From Robiginitalea sediminis (lineage in GTDB: Bacteria > Bacteroidota > Bacteroidia > Flavobacteriales > Flavobacteriaceae), in assembly GCF_002198115.1 (NCBI RefSeq), contig NZ_NGNR01000002.1, positions 1 to 64,000 on the forward strand: a stretch of 64,000 nt of DNA, read 5' to 3'. Below, one piece after another: positions 24,472-35,919 of this stretch; within the stretch, counting starts at the first letter, position 1; each line of letters begins with the position of its first letter. Under the pieces are notes generated by a model, which saw only the letters and a list, made by a program, of their open reading frames with translations, had not been told where the DNA came from and did no database searches. Position numbers and translations under genes: made by a program.

Positions 24472-24501
24472 TTGGCCCGGGCCGCCTGTGGCGTATCTTT
24501 A
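24472..24501 (+). promoter_or_regulatory. Promoter of glycerate kinase
   Basis: TTG (24472-24474), 19-nt spacer, TATCTTTA (24494-24501), 17 bases before the ATG. Confidence 0.7.
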
Positions 24502-24518
24502 CAGGGAACACCCAGCCC

Positions 24519-25646
24519 ATGTATATTGTCCTGATCCCGGATAAATTTAAAGGCTCCCTCACGGCGGCACAGGTACGCCAGGCCATTGCCGAGGGGGTCT
24601 GCTCCCGTTTTCCCGAAGCCCGCTTCTCGGCCTTCGAGGCCTCCGACGGGGGCGATGGCTTCCTGGATGCCGTGGGGGCCGTACGCCCCCTGCAGCGCCA
24701 TACCCTGCAGGTTCAGGACCCGCTGGGCCGGCCGGTTACAGCCGCTTACGGCTACGATCCCGAAAGGCGGGAAGCCTTTGTGGAGATGGCCCGGGCCTCC
24801 GGCCTGGTGCTGGTGGAACCCGGCCTTCGGGATGCCTTAAAAACCAATACCTACGGCACGGGGGAACTCCTGAGGGATGCTCTTAACCGGGGGGCGCGTA
24901 CCCTCTATGTGGGCCTCGGGGGGAGTGCCACCTCAGACGGGGGTACGGGAATTGCCAGTGCCCTGGGCTACCGTTTCCTGGATGCCCAGGGGAAGGAGCT
25001 CCGGCCGGCAGGGGGGACTCTGGAGCACATCCACACCCTGGTGCCGCCGGAGAACCCGGTCCTCCCAAAAGATGTGACCCTTTTTGCCGTAAACGACGTG
25101 TCTAACCCGCTTTGGGGCCCGGATGGTGCAGCCTTTGTGTACGGCCCCCAGAAAGGGGCCTCCCCGGAGGCGGTGGAAACCCTGGACCGCGGCCTGCGTC
25201 ACCTGGACCACCTGGCAGGCGGGCATCTGGGCGCTGTTCCGGGCGCCGGGGCAGCAGGGGGCACGGCCTTCGGCCTGATGGCCTTCCTGGGGGCAGAGTT
25301 TTTACCCGGGACCCAGTACCTGTTCCGCATTACCGGTTTTTCCGAATTCCTGGAGGGGAACCGCCCGGATTACATCATCACGGGTGAAGGGAAAATAGAT
25401 GGGCAAAGCCTGCAGGGCAAGCTCCTGGATGGGGTGTTGCGGGAGGCAGGGCCCCGGAAAATCCCAGTTCTGGCCGTTTGTGGCGCCTGCGAGGCAGAAT
25501 CAGGAGCCCTGGAACAGGCCGGATTAACGGCCCTGCTGGTAAGTGCCCACCCGGGGCAGTCCCTGGCCTGGAATATGGAAAACGGGTATGGCCAGGTCCG
25601 CGCGGCGGTAGCCGACTATTTCCGGGGCGTGGCTACTGAATCGTAA
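24519..25646 (+). CDS. glxK: Glycerate kinase
   Basis: A 375-residue kinase of the GlxK/GarK family that phosphorylates glycerate, feeding glyoxylate-derived carbon into glycolysis. The start MYIVLIPDKFKGSLTAAQV, the GLGGSATSDGGTGIASALG nucleotide/substrate motif (about 130-148), and ITGEGKIDGQSLQGK are all characteristic. Normal length. Its end overlaps the convergent DUF4249 gene by 14 bases. Confidence 0.93.
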   Translation: MYIVLIPDKFKGSLTAAQVRQAIAEGVCSRFPEARFSAFEASDGGDGFLDAVGAVRPLQRHTLQVQDPLGRPVTAAYGYDPERREAFVEMARASGLVLVEPGLRDALKTNTYGTGELLRDALNRGARTLYVGLGGSATSDGGTGIASALGYRFLDAQGKELRPAGGTLEHIHTLVPPENPVLPKDVTLFAVNDVSNPLWGPDGAAFVYGPQKGASPEAVETLDRGLRHLDHLAGGHLGAVPGAGAAGGTAFGLMAFLGAEFLPGTQYLFRITGFSEFLEGNRPDYIITGEGKIDGQSLQGKLLDGVLREAGPRKIPVLAVCGACEAESGALEQAGLTALLVSAHPGQSLAWNMENGYGQVRAAVADYFRGVATES

Positions 25647-26526
25647 CCTCGGCCTGTCGCTCCTCCACCACCGCGAAATAACCCAGGGGGAATACCTCCG
25701 GCCTCCCGGTATTGTCGAAAAGGTCGGTATTGTCTATCCCCGTAACATCCAGCACATTGCCGCGAACCGTGGTAACCGGTGTCTGGAAAGGGCCTTCCCG
25801 CCCGCTCTCCTCAATCACCCGGTCCATATAGTTGTAAAAGGCTTCATCCACCCCCAGGAGCCGAACGGTCTTTACCGTCCCCTGAGGGATGGGGTCTTCG
25901 TAGAAATAGGAAAACTGGAAGAACTGCCCCTGGTAAAACCGGTCTTCGGTGACCAGGTACTCCGCCGGGTCGAACTGGAACAGGTAGAAATCGTCCCCAT
26001 CCCCCGGGTCCGAAAACCCCACAATGACCTCGGTCTCGTCCCCTTCCAGCAAGGTGGCGCGCCCCTGAACCAGGATGCTGATCGGGACGGCTTCCCGGTA
26101 CCAGGTCTGAGCCAGGTACTGCCGCCCCTGGTGGCGGATCTGCAGGGTAAAGCGCACCTCTTCGTTTAGGAAAACCGTGGGGATGCGCTGGTCGAAGGTG
26201 GCATTGGGGTCCGGGATATACACCCCGCTTCCGGGGGTTTGCTCGGCCAGGGAGGAGGTGAAACTCTCAATGAGCTGGCCGTCCTCGAAGCGTTCCACCT
26301 GGATGATGACAGACTCGGCCCGGGTCACCGGGTTGGGCTCCAGGAACCCGGAGGATTCGCTCAAGGTGATGCGCACGGGTACAAAGGCCTCCGTGGCATC
26401 CACCCGGATCAGCCCCCCTACCACCAGCCGGGGCGGGTCCTGGGGGAGGTCTACCTCTACCACGTCCTCGCAGCCGGGCAGCAGCAGGACCGCCAGCAAG
26501 GTGCCGAAAAGGAGCCTGCGGGCCAT
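25633..26526 (-). CDS. DUF4249 lipoprotein (second copy)
   Basis: A 297-residue lipoprotein with lipobox LLPGC (Cys about 19) and then EDVVEVDLPQDPPRLVVGGL, the start of DUF4249. Such proteins usually accompany a TonB-dependent receptor and are thought to be surface or periplasmic partners for ligand capture; no activity is known. It is the last of three genes with the receptor and begins 3 bases after its paralogue ends. The two share the same layout and many motifs, for example TPVTTVRGNVLDVTGIDN against TPVATVRGNVFDVTGLDN. Confidence 0.85.
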   Translation of the reverse strand: MARRLLFGTLLAVLLLPGCEDVVEVDLPQDPPRLVVGGLIRVDATEAFVPVRITLSESSGFLEPNPVTRAESVIIQVERFEDGQLIESFTSSLAEQTPGSGVYIPDPNATFDQRIPTVFLNEEVRFTLQIRHQGRQYLAQTWYREAVPISILVQGRATLLEGDETEVIVGFSDPGDGDDFYLFQFDPAEYLVTEDRFYQGQFFQFSYFYEDPIPQGTVKTVRLLGVDEAFYNYMDRVIEESGREGPFQTPVTTVRGNVLDVTGIDNTDLFDNTGRPEVFPLGYFAVVEERQAEVTIQ

Positions 26527-26529
26527 GGC

Positions 26530-27432
26530 TTATTCTATGGTGAGGGTTTGGACCTGTTCCTGTACTATGGCGAAATACCCCAGGGGGAAGTCCTGAGGGC
26601 GGTCGGTGTTGTCGGTCAGGTCGATATTATCCAGGCCCGTTACGTCAAATACATTGCCGCGCACCGTGGCCACGGGGGTCTGGAAGGGGTCCCCGGAATC
26701 CCCGGACTGTTCCACCAGCAGGGCCATATAATTGTAGAAGGACAGGTCTGCCCCCAGGATGCTTACCCGGAGTTCCTCCCCGGGCTCGAAGACCTGGTCG
26801 TAGAAGTAGGAGAACTCCAGTTGCTGGCCTTTGTAAAACGTGTCCTCCGAGGGGAGGTAGTTCCCGAACCCGAAGTCGAAGACGTAGTAGTTGTCCTGGT
26901 CCGGGATATCGGTGAAGGCCACCACTACTTCGGTTTCATCATCGCCGAAGAGGGTGTTGTCCCCTTGCTCCAGGCGGTCTATGGGCGGGGCCGCCACGTA
27001 TTCGGTCTGGGCAGCATACCTGCGACCCTGCCAGTCGATGACCATGGTAAAACGGATGTCGTTTTCCAGGACGGCGGAGGTGCGGATGCGCTGGTCCCGG
27101 TCGAAGGACGGATCGGGCACGTAGACCCCGCTCCCGGGCTCCAGCTGGGTCAGGCTGCTGGTGCCCGTATTCCCGCTGGGGAGGCCGTTTTCCAACTCCG
27201 AAAGGATGATGACGATGTTGTCTACATCGGTTACCGGCTGGATCTCCCCGAAAAACCCGGCCGTCTGGGTCAGGCGGATTTCCACCGGGATGAATTCCTG
27301 GGTGACGTCTACCCGGAGCAACCCTTCCACCACCAGGCGGGGGGCTTCCCCGGGGGTTTCCACCTCAATGACATCCTCGCACCCGGCCAGTGCCACAAAC
27401 AGAAAACAGAAAAAGGGGAGACAGCGTTTCAT
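26530..27432 (-). CDS. DUF4249 lipoprotein (first copy)
   Basis: A 300-residue lipoprotein with lipobox ALAGC (Cys about 18), then EDVIEVETPGEAPRLVVEGL. It has the same domain as the downstream gene and clearly arose by tandem duplication with later divergence. Its start overlaps the receptor stop in a TAATG arrangement, so translation of the two is coupled. Ends with a conserved DFPLGYFAIVQE segment. Confidence 0.85.
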   Translation of the reverse strand: MKRCLPFFCFLFVALAGCEDVIEVETPGEAPRLVVEGLLRVDVTQEFIPVEIRLTQTAGFFGEIQPVTDVDNIVIILSELENGLPSGNTGTSSLTQLEPGSGVYVPDPSFDRDQRIRTSAVLENDIRFTMVIDWQGRRYAAQTEYVAAPPIDRLEQGDNTLFGDDETEVVVAFTDIPDQDNYYVFDFGFGNYLPSEDTFYKGQQLEFSYFYDQVFEPGEELRVSILGADLSFYNYMALLVEQSGDSGDPFQTPVATVRGNVFDVTGLDNIDLTDNTDRPQDFPLGYFAIVQEQVQTLTIE

Positions 27433-29837
27433 TAGAACCGGAAATTATAGGTTACAGAGGGCACGATGCCGAAAATGGAGGTGCGTATCGCCTCATTGCG
27501 GCCGGTATCCTGGTTCTGCCGGAAGTTGATGGCCGCCGCGTTGTAGCGGTTGTAGAGGTTGTAGATGCTGAAGACCCATTCCCCCTGGATCTCACGGGTC
27601 CGGGACTTGCGGGTCTTTAAGGTGGCCGCCACGTCCAGGCGGTGGTAATCCGGCAGGCGCTCCTGGTTGCGCAGGCCGTAATAGGGCACTACCAGGCCTT
27701 CGAACTGGAACTGCCCCACGGGGTAGTTGGTGGGCTGCCCGGTCTGGTAGATAAAATTGGCGTTGAAGCTCCAGCGGTCATCCAGCTGGTAATTCCCGTA
27801 GAGGGCCAGGTCGTGGCGTTTGTCGTATGGGGTGTTGTACCAGTCCCCGAAGTTGATCCCGGTTTCCTCCACCTCCAGGCCGTTGCTGAAGACCGAGGAC
27901 CGGCCCGGGGTGCGTTGCTCGGATTTGGAGAGGGTATAGGCCAGCCAGCCTGTGAGTTTCCCCGTGTTTTTGCGCAGCAGCAGCTCCCACCCATACGCCC
28001 GGGCCTCCCCGTTGAGGATGACCTGCTCTATGGCGTTGTTGGCAATCAGGTTGGCCCCGTCTATATAGTCGATGCGGTTCTCCACGGTCTTGTAGAACAC
28101 CTCGGTTTCCAGGCTGTATGCGCCCCCGGAAAAATTCCGGAAGTAGCCCAGGGCAAACTGGTCCAGCAATTGGGGCTTGGTATAGGGCCCGCTGGGGGTC
28201 CAGACGTCCAGGGGGGTGGGGGAGTTGGTGTTGGACAACAGGTGGAGGTACTGGGCCATACGGATATAACTGGCCTTCACGGAGCTCTCGTCGGTAAGGG
28301 CATAGGAGACCGAGACCCGCGGCTCCAGGTTCAGGAATTTCTCCAGGGTTTCGAAGCGGTCTGCGCTAACCGTGTCTATTGGGGTGCCTTCCCGATAGAC
28401 CAGGGTAAAGGGGTCGTAAATGACCGGGTTGTCGTTCTCATACACATAGAATTCGTCTTGCCCCAGGCGGTTGAACTGGCTCAGGCGCAGGCCGTAGCCA
28501 AGGCTCAGGCGGTCGGTAACCTCGTGGGAGGCGTCCACGTACCAGGCGTTCTCGTTGGCGTACTGTTTGGTGAGTTGCTCCTCCACAATCCCCGAGGTGG
28601 GGCTGTTGGGGGAGATACGCCCGGGGTTGAACACATAGTAGGTGTTGTGCATCCCGTAATTGAGCTGGAACCTGTCGCTCAGGTAGTGCTTCAGGTCGTA
28701 TTTCAGGTTGAAGTTCTGGATGCCCGAATTCCATTCGAAGCCTACGAAATCCAGTTCCAGCCCGTAATAATAATCCGAATAGATCAGGGACAGGTTGGAA
28801 AAGAGCTTGTCCGAGAACAGGTGGTTCCACCGGAAATTCACCACCGCATTCCCGTAGGTATTTACAAAGAGGTCGGTGATGCTGAAGAGGTCCCGGCCGA
28901 AGTACCCGGAGAGGAAGAGGTTGTTCCTGTCGTTAATCCGGTAGTTGAGCTTGGTGTTCAGGTCATAGAAATAGGCGCGGTTGTCTATATCGAGCAGCGG
29001 AAGGAACAGGTGGGCGTAGGAGGCCCGCCCCCCGATCAGGAAGGCCGAGCGGTCCTTCTGGATGGGGCCTTCAGCCAGCAGGCGGCTGGCTACGGCGCCG
29101 ATGCCTCCGTTCATGTGGAATTCCTTGCTGTTGCCCTCCTTCTGGTAAATGTCCAGTACGGAGGAAACGCGCCCCCCGTAACGGGCGGGGATGCCGCCCT
29201 TAAAGAGTTTGACGTCCTTGATGGCATCCGGGTTAAAGACGGAAAAGAACCCGAACAGGTGGGAGGAATTAAAGATGGTCGCCTCGTCCAGCAGGATGAG
29301 GTTCTGGTCTGCCGCCCCGCCCCGCACGTTGAAGCCCGAGGAGGCTTCCCCGGCGTTGGTGACCCCGGGCAGGAGCACGATGGATTTGATCACGTCGGCC
29401 TCCCCGAGTACCACGGGGATATTCTTGATGGTGGCCGCCTTGAGGGTGGCCACGCTCATCTGGGGTTCCCGGATATCGAGCCGTTCGGCATCTTCGGTAA
29501 CCACCACCTCCTCCAGCTGTTCTGCCTTTTCCTCCAGGCTCAGGTCCAGGCGGCGGTCCGTATCGAAGGCGATTTCCCGCCGGACCTCCTCAAACCCGAG
29601 GTAGCGGATCACCACCTGGTAGGTACCCTCCGGGAGGGTGAGGGAATAGAAGCCGTATTCGTTGGTGACGGCCCCGGTCCGCAATTCCGGGACCAGGATA
29701 TTCACGCCGATGAGGGTTTCGTTGGACCCCGCTTCGGTTATGGTCCCGCTCAGGGTGTACCGCTGCTGGGCCGATAGTGCCGAGCCCAGCAGGAGCAGGA
29801 AGCCGAACAGGGCGCGGTGGAATGCCTTTGGGTGCAT
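27432..29837 (-). CDS. TonB-dependent outer-membrane receptor
   Basis: An 801-residue receptor that would import an unknown ligand across the outer membrane using TonB energy. It has a signal peptide (ending ALSAQ), an N-terminal carboxypeptidase-regulatory-like domain (about 27-110, YTLSGTITEAGSNETLIGVN), and a plug domain with NVRGGAADQNLILLDEA. The 22-stranded-type barrel ends YNFRF. I use the ATG at 29837 because it gives the proper signal peptide. Two DUF4249 lipoproteins follow in the same operon, the standard flavobacterial receptor/lipoprotein layout. Ligand unknown; SusD-type partners are absent. Confidence 0.92.
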   Translation of the reverse strand: MHPKAFHRALFGFLLLLGSALSAQQRYTLSGTITEAGSNETLIGVNILVPELRTGAVTNEYGFYSLTLPEGTYQVVIRYLGFEEVRREIAFDTDRRLDLSLEEKAEQLEEVVVTEDAERLDIREPQMSVATLKAATIKNIPVVLGEADVIKSIVLLPGVTNAGEASSGFNVRGGAADQNLILLDEATIFNSSHLFGFFSVFNPDAIKDVKLFKGGIPARYGGRVSSVLDIYQKEGNSKEFHMNGGIGAVASRLLAEGPIQKDRSAFLIGGRASYAHLFLPLLDIDNRAYFYDLNTKLNYRINDRNNLFLSGYFGRDLFSITDLFVNTYGNAVVNFRWNHLFSDKLFSNLSLIYSDYYYGLELDFVGFEWNSGIQNFNLKYDLKHYLSDRFQLNYGMHNTYYVFNPGRISPNSPTSGIVEEQLTKQYANENAWYVDASHEVTDRLSLGYGLRLSQFNRLGQDEFYVYENDNPVIYDPFTLVYREGTPIDTVSADRFETLEKFLNLEPRVSVSYALTDESSVKASYIRMAQYLHLLSNTNSPTPLDVWTPSGPYTKPQLLDQFALGYFRNFSGGAYSLETEVFYKTVENRIDYIDGANLIANNAIEQVILNGEARAYGWELLLRKNTGKLTGWLAYTLSKSEQRTPGRSSVFSNGLEVEETGINFGDWYNTPYDKRHDLALYGNYQLDDRWSFNANFIYQTGQPTNYPVGQFQFEGLVVPYYGLRNQERLPDYHRLDVAATLKTRKSRTREIQGEWVFSIYNLYNRYNAAAINFRQNQDTGRNEAIRTSIFGIVPSVTYNFRF

Positions 29838-29874
29838 GCAATTTTTTTTGGGCGGCACGGGGCCGGAAGCTTCA

Positions 29875-29910
29875 AAAATAAAAAAGCCCCGGCGAAACCG
29901 GGGCAATTTT
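29875..29910 (-). terminator. Terminator after icd
   Basis: Minus strand stem GCCCCGG-tttcg-CCGGGGC followed by TTTTTTATTTTTG, 20 bases past the icd stop. Confidence 0.8.
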
Positions 29911-29924
29911 AACGTTAATTGGCC

Positions 29925-32219
<2,295 letters not shown>

Positions 32220-32250
32220 TTAAAATACCGTCTGCAGGAGAGGGGAGGGG

Positions 32251-32300
32251 ATAAAAAAACAAAAGCCATATCACTGCAACGGGTACATTGATATGGCTTT
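32251..32300 (-). terminator. Terminator of the candidate ncRNA
   Basis: Perfect 12-bp arms: AAAGCCATATCA (32262-32273) and TGATATGGCTTT (32289-32300) around a 15-base loop. On the minus strand the hairpin is followed by TTTTGTTTTTTTAT. Confidence 0.85.
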
Positions 32301-32665
32301 CTTAAGCAGTCGGCAACTTAGGGTTCCGGATATTTCATCTTTCCCCACAACCCGGGGGTTGTTTGCCTTGCGACCGCCTGACGTTTGGATTGGTGCTGTT
32401 GCTGTGCGTACGCATACGCCCAGTGCCTGCCGCTCCTTTATGCCGCTTAACACGGTCTGTCTTATATGGGAAACCGGAGTTTTCCACGTAAAACACAGGT
32501 GCCCACCTTCCGATGGAGAACTACAGCCCTCCTATCGTGGCTCGGTTTCAGCTTCCTTTGCAGGGGTCCTGCGCAGGTTTCTGATTCCTAATCGGCATTA
32601 CAAAGAACGTCTGCTTCGCAGCAATCTTTCATCGTTACCATGGACTGATAACCGCTACTCGATTA
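32253..32665 (-). ncRNA. Candidate structured non-coding RNA, about 410 nt
   Basis: No credible ORF fills this interval, yet it has a full promoter and a strong terminator in the same direction. Between them, several nested inverted repeats are visible on the minus strand. TAATCG near the 5' end pairs with CGATTA about 70 nt later, enclosing GGTTA/TAACG and CTGC-gaa-GCAG. GAAACCGAG pairs with CTCCGGTTTC around CCACG/CGTGG. CTGGGCGTA pairs with TACGCACAG, and ACAACCC-cc-GGGTTGT is a strong hairpin. It lacks the GAAAGUC core of RNase P RNA and a tRNA-like end with T-arm, so it is neither rnpB nor tmRNA as I know them. A 6S-like or lineage-specific regulatory RNA is possible. Confidence 0.6.
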
Positions 32666-32671
32666 CATTTA

Positions 32672-32701
32672 CTAAAATAGACGAATCCCCCTCATTTCCA
32701 A
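32672..32701 (-). promoter_or_regulatory. Promoter of the candidate ncRNA
   Basis: Minus strand TTTTGG with TTG at 32699-32701, a 19-nt spacer, then TATTTTAG (32672-32679), one mismatch from TAnnTTTG. The spacing is the same as in the tRNA-Lys promoter. Predicted start about 32665. Confidence 0.65.
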
Positions 32702-32779
32702 AATTTTAGCCTAAAAAAGAATTGACAGGTTATGAACGGGGGATATCAACAATTGTTTATAACTAAAACAGTCTGAATC

Positions 32780-34042
32780 CTACTTGCCATTGCGGTTGGC
32801 ACGCCTCAGTTGCCGCTGGATTTTGCGGATGGCGGATTCGATGGATTTGTCCGGTTCTATGATGTTGTATTCCCCCCAGAAATCCGGGTCTTCGAAACCA
32901 TCGGCCGCCTCACTCAGGATGATGGAGGACCGCACCCGGTCCCGGAAGCGGGGTACCTGGCCCCCGGTATTGAAGTCCCAGTCCGTTATGGCCATCTCCA
33001 GGCTCAGGCTGTAGATGGAGTTGAAGAGTTTGCGGTCCCAGTCTACCTTGAACTCCAACAAGGCATTGCTGTAGGAATAGTACCAGCGGCCCTCGTGCTC
33101 CCGATAGTCTACCCGGTAGGATACCGAGGTGGGCGTCACCGAGGCATTGGCTGGCTTGCGGCGCACGAACATCCGCCCGGCCGCTTCCGGGTCTGTGATA
33201 TTCAAAGAGAAGATTGCGCTGGTGAGTACCTTCCGGTCTGCATCGATAAACAGCCGGCCCTGGTACATGGGTTCGCGGATATGGGATTTTTGTTCGAAGC
33301 GGATCACGAAGATCAGCCGGTCGTCTATCCGTGTATTGCGGTCGAATGTGAAGGTGTAGTCGTCTATATAGTCCTGGGAAAAGAGGAAGTCCGGATATTT
33401 CATCACATCCACGAAGAGGGCATTGTACGGCCCGCCCTGCAATTTGAGGGCCACGGTGTCCAACCGGCTGTAGTCTGTGTTTTTGCGGGCGCGGTACAAC
33501 TCCACCGCATCCCGCCTTTCGGAGGAGTAGGGGGCTTTGTAGATGTTCACCACCGCCTCGGCCAGGGAAGCGTTGCGCCTCCTTTTTTTAATGGTCTCCC
33601 GGTAGAATGCCGTCATCCGAAGGGGCTCGTCCAGGTAGTTTTCCCCTTTGCGGCGCAGGGTTTCCTTTACCAGGACAGTGGCATCCGCCGGCACCACCAG
33701 GTCTACCTCGGGCAGGGGGGTCACCGAAACCACCATACGGATTTCCAGGGGGGTATCCCCGAAGGCGGACAGGGGCACTTCCCGGTTGCGGTACCCCAGG
33801 TAGTTCACCACAAGGGTTCCCTCCTCCAGGTCTGCCGGGACTTTTAGCAGGAAGCCCCCGTCTGCATTGGTAACCGTTGAGATGTTCTCCCCCTGCAGGG
33901 ACAGGGAGGCAAAGATCAGGGGCTCCCCGGTGGCAGCATCCACTACCTCCCCCTGCAGGGAGCGGTACGGCGCCCCGTCCTGAGCCCTGGAACCCGGCAC
34001 GGCCAGCAAAGCCAGAAGGGCCAGTAAAAACAGTTTTTTCAC
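32780..34042 (-). CDS. Carboxypeptidase-regulatory-like domain protein, exported
   Basis: A 420-residue exported protein with signal peptide (ending GSRAQ) and an N-terminal CarboxypepD_reg-like beta-sandwich (about 28-112, LQGEVVDAATGEPLIFASLS). The larger C-terminal region contains MTAFYRETIKKRRRNASLAEAV and RFEQKSHIREPMYQGRLFID. This combination is common in Bacteroidetes envelope proteins of unknown function, sometimes ending in a barrel; here there is no obvious barrel. It is monocistronic, between the ncRNA and an AraC regulator. Confidence 0.75.
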   Translation of the reverse strand: MKKLFLLALLALLAVPGSRAQDGAPYRSLQGEVVDAATGEPLIFASLSLQGENISTVTNADGGFLLKVPADLEEGTLVVNYLGYRNREVPLSAFGDTPLEIRMVVSVTPLPEVDLVVPADATVLVKETLRRKGENYLDEPLRMTAFYRETIKKRRRNASLAEAVVNIYKAPYSSERRDAVELYRARKNTDYSRLDTVALKLQGGPYNALFVDVMKYPDFLFSQDYIDDYTFTFDRNTRIDDRLIFVIRFEQKSHIREPMYQGRLFIDADRKVLTSAIFSLNITDPEAAGRMFVRRKPANASVTPTSVSYRVDYREHEGRWYYSYSNALLEFKVDWDRKLFNSIYSLSLEMAITDWDFNTGGQVPRFRDRVRSSIILSEAADGFEDPDFWGEYNIIEPDKSIESAIRKIQRQLRRANRNGK

Positions 34043-34140
34043 AGCAATGGTTTTTGGTTCCGCAAGGGTTGCCCCGGGGTCTTTTCCGCTTCCCGGGCAA
34101 TGGGATACAAGGTACTTAATTTTTGTCGCATCCCGAAGCC

Positions 34141-35250
34141 CTATCCCACCCTGGGGCCGGCGTTGTTGAGGTACTCGGCCGGGGTGGCCCCGGCAAATTT
34201 CCGAAAGGCTTTGTAGAAGGATGCCCGGGTGTTAAACCCGGCCTCGAAGGCAATCTGGGCAATGGTGGCTTCCCCTGGCTCCATTTCGATGAGCATCTGC
34301 CGGGCTGCTCCTACGCGGTATTCGTTGATAAAATCGAAAAAACTCCGGTTGAAGTGTTCGTTGATGATCTGGGAGGCTTGGTTTCGGGACACCCCCAGGC
34401 GTCCGGCGAGGTCCTCCAACCGCAGGTCAGGGTGGAGGTAAGGCTGCTCGGCTTCCATCAGGTGTTGGAGTTTATCCGAAAGGTCCCGGGCCAGCAGGGG
34501 GGAAAGTCCGGTATTGCGGTATTTAACAAAGGGTACACTCCGGGGTCCCCGCCCCTGGAAGAGTTCCGGCTGGAAGTAGGCAAAACCCGCAAGCAGGCCG
34601 ATGAACCCTACAATGGCGAGGTCTATCAGATAGTCGTAGGAAGGGTCCATGAGGCCTGTTCGCACCAGAACGATATAGGCGGCAAAGGCAAGGGTAAACC
34701 CCAGGTAACTCCCTGCAAACCATTTCAGCCACCGGTTTTTTCGCCATTGGGGTATCTTCTGCGGCCCAAAACGGTAGAGGGTTAAAAAGGCATAAAAAAC
34801 CATGATGGGGATAACCACCCAAATCCCATAAGAGGGGAAAAGGATGTAGTCGCCCACCAGGCCATTGGCCATAACTTCCCGTTTGGCCGGGCCGTCCAGG
34901 AGGTAAAAGTCCCATAACAGACCTATCATGACCAAGGGAGGCAGGGCAAAAACCAGATCGCTGATCCGGAGGCCTTTCCCGGTCATCGCGCGCCGGGCAT
35001 AGAGGTAGACCAGGGGGCCGTAGGCGGTCCAGAACGGGAAGTGCATCAGGTTGAAATGCACCAGCCAGCGCCACTGTATCCACCCACCCCACCGCAGGCA
35101 GTTGTTCAGCAATTCCAGGGCAAAGAGGAAGGTAAAGGCGGCCAGGATCCGGTTTTGGAGCACATCCCCTTTTTTGCGGACCAGCAGGTGGGCCGTCAGG
35201 ACGAAGCCCAACAGGGTAAAAAACAGGAAGAGAAAAAGGACAACACGCAT
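34141..35250 (-). CDS. Membrane-anchored AraC-family regulator
   Basis: A 369-residue protein with about seven hydrophobic helices in residues 1-235 and a C-terminal AraC DNA-binding domain (about 262-365). The domain has LGVSRNQASQIINEHFN as its first helix-turn-helix and AFEAGFNTRASFYKAFRKF as its second. Such proteins may sense a signal at the membrane and regulate genes directly; the signal and targets are unknown. Neighbouring genes do not share an obvious pathway. Confidence 0.85.
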   Translation of the reverse strand: MRVVLFLFLFFTLLGFVLTAHLLVRKKGDVLQNRILAAFTFLFALELLNNCLRWGGWIQWRWLVHFNLMHFPFWTAYGPLVYLYARRAMTGKGLRISDLVFALPPLVMIGLLWDFYLLDGPAKREVMANGLVGDYILFPSYGIWVVIPIMVFYAFLTLYRFGPQKIPQWRKNRWLKWFAGSYLGFTLAFAAYIVLVRTGLMDPSYDYLIDLAIVGFIGLLAGFAYFQPELFQGRGPRSVPFVKYRNTGLSPLLARDLSDKLQHLMEAEQPYLHPDLRLEDLAGRLGVSRNQASQIINEHFNRSFFDFINEYRVGAARQMLIEMEPGEATIAQIAFEAGFNTRASFYKAFRKFAGATPAEYLNNAGPRVG

Positions 35251-35280
35251 GTCTTAAATATAAGGCAAAGCACCGGGGTT

Positions 35281-35919
35281 TCAGGGAGGGAAGGCCTCGT
35301 ACCGCATCCCGCTTTCCAGGCTTTTCGGGTTTGGGGTGGTATTGCGGAAGGTGACCGGAAGGGAGGTATAGGGATACCCCATACTCCCGGGGGCCGTAAG
35401 CACGAAGTGCAGGTGGGGATAACCCGCCAGCCCGGTATTTCCACTGTACCCGAGAAGGGCTCCGGCGGCCACGGCCTGGCCCACCCGTACCACTGCCCCG
35501 TTTTGGGTAAGGTGTGCATAATGCGCATAGGTCCCGTCCGTATGTTGTACCGATACCAGGTTGTTGGGGAACCCGCCGTCTACCCCACGCTCCTCCACAT
35601 AAACGACCCGCCCGCCCCGGGCGGCGTGGATGGGGCTGCCGATGGGCATATTGAAGTCGATCGCAAACATATCGGGCTGGCCGGCACTGTGGTAAGAACC
35701 CCCGCATGGGCCCAGGCCGATGATATAGGAGGTGCCCACGGGGTAGGGGAGGATATATTCGGAAGTATCCCAGGGATCGTAGCTGGCATCGGCACAGCTG
35801 GCAAACCCCTGGGAGGGGATGCCAACAGGGGCTGTCCCGATCAGATTTTCCCGCCAGGCTTCCTCTTTTTGACATGCCCATAATCCCAGCAGCACGACAA
35901 GGAGTTTCCAGTACTTCAT
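35281..35919 (-). CDS. M23-family metallopeptidase lipoprotein
   Basis: A 212-residue lipoprotein: signal peptide with lipobox LWACQ (Cys 16) followed by EE. The peptidase M23 (LytM) domain shows YHSAGQPDMFAIDFNM with the zinc His/Asp pair, YAHYAHL, and the catalytic HLHF. These enzymes cleave peptidoglycan peptide cross-links in the periplasm. All metal ligands are present. The ATG at 35919 is chosen for the signal peptide; the longer frame has none. It begins 30 bases upstream of the AraC gene on the same strand. Confidence 0.85.
   Translation of the reverse strand: MKYWKLLVVLLGLWACQKEEAWRENLIGTAPVGIPSQGFASCADASYDPWDTSEYILPYPVGTSYIIGLGPCGGSYHSAGQPDMFAIDFNMPIGSPIHAARGGRVVYVEERGVDGGFPNNLVSVQHTDGTYAHYAHLTQNGAVVRVGQAVAAGALLGYSGNTGLAGYPHLHFVLTAPGSMGYPYTSLPVTFRNTTPNPKSLESGMRYEAFPP

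Noticed and set aside
27642-29777. A 711-residue ORF antisense to the TonB receptor
   Set aside because: It is a shadow frame of the receptor gene caused by high GC at third positions.
32479-32494. A parS-like palindrome around CCACGT
   Set aside because: It differs from TGTTNCACGTGAAACA at several positions and lies inside the candidate RNA, with no parAB genes near.
32253-32665. Assignment of the candidate RNA to RNase P RNA or tmRNA
   Set aside because: The GAAAGUC core of RNase P RNA and a tRNA-like 3' end with a T-arm are both absent.
32293-32709. A 138-residue rightward ORF between icd and the next gene
   Set aside because: It runs antisense through the hairpins of the candidate RNA, has biased composition and no recognisable domain.
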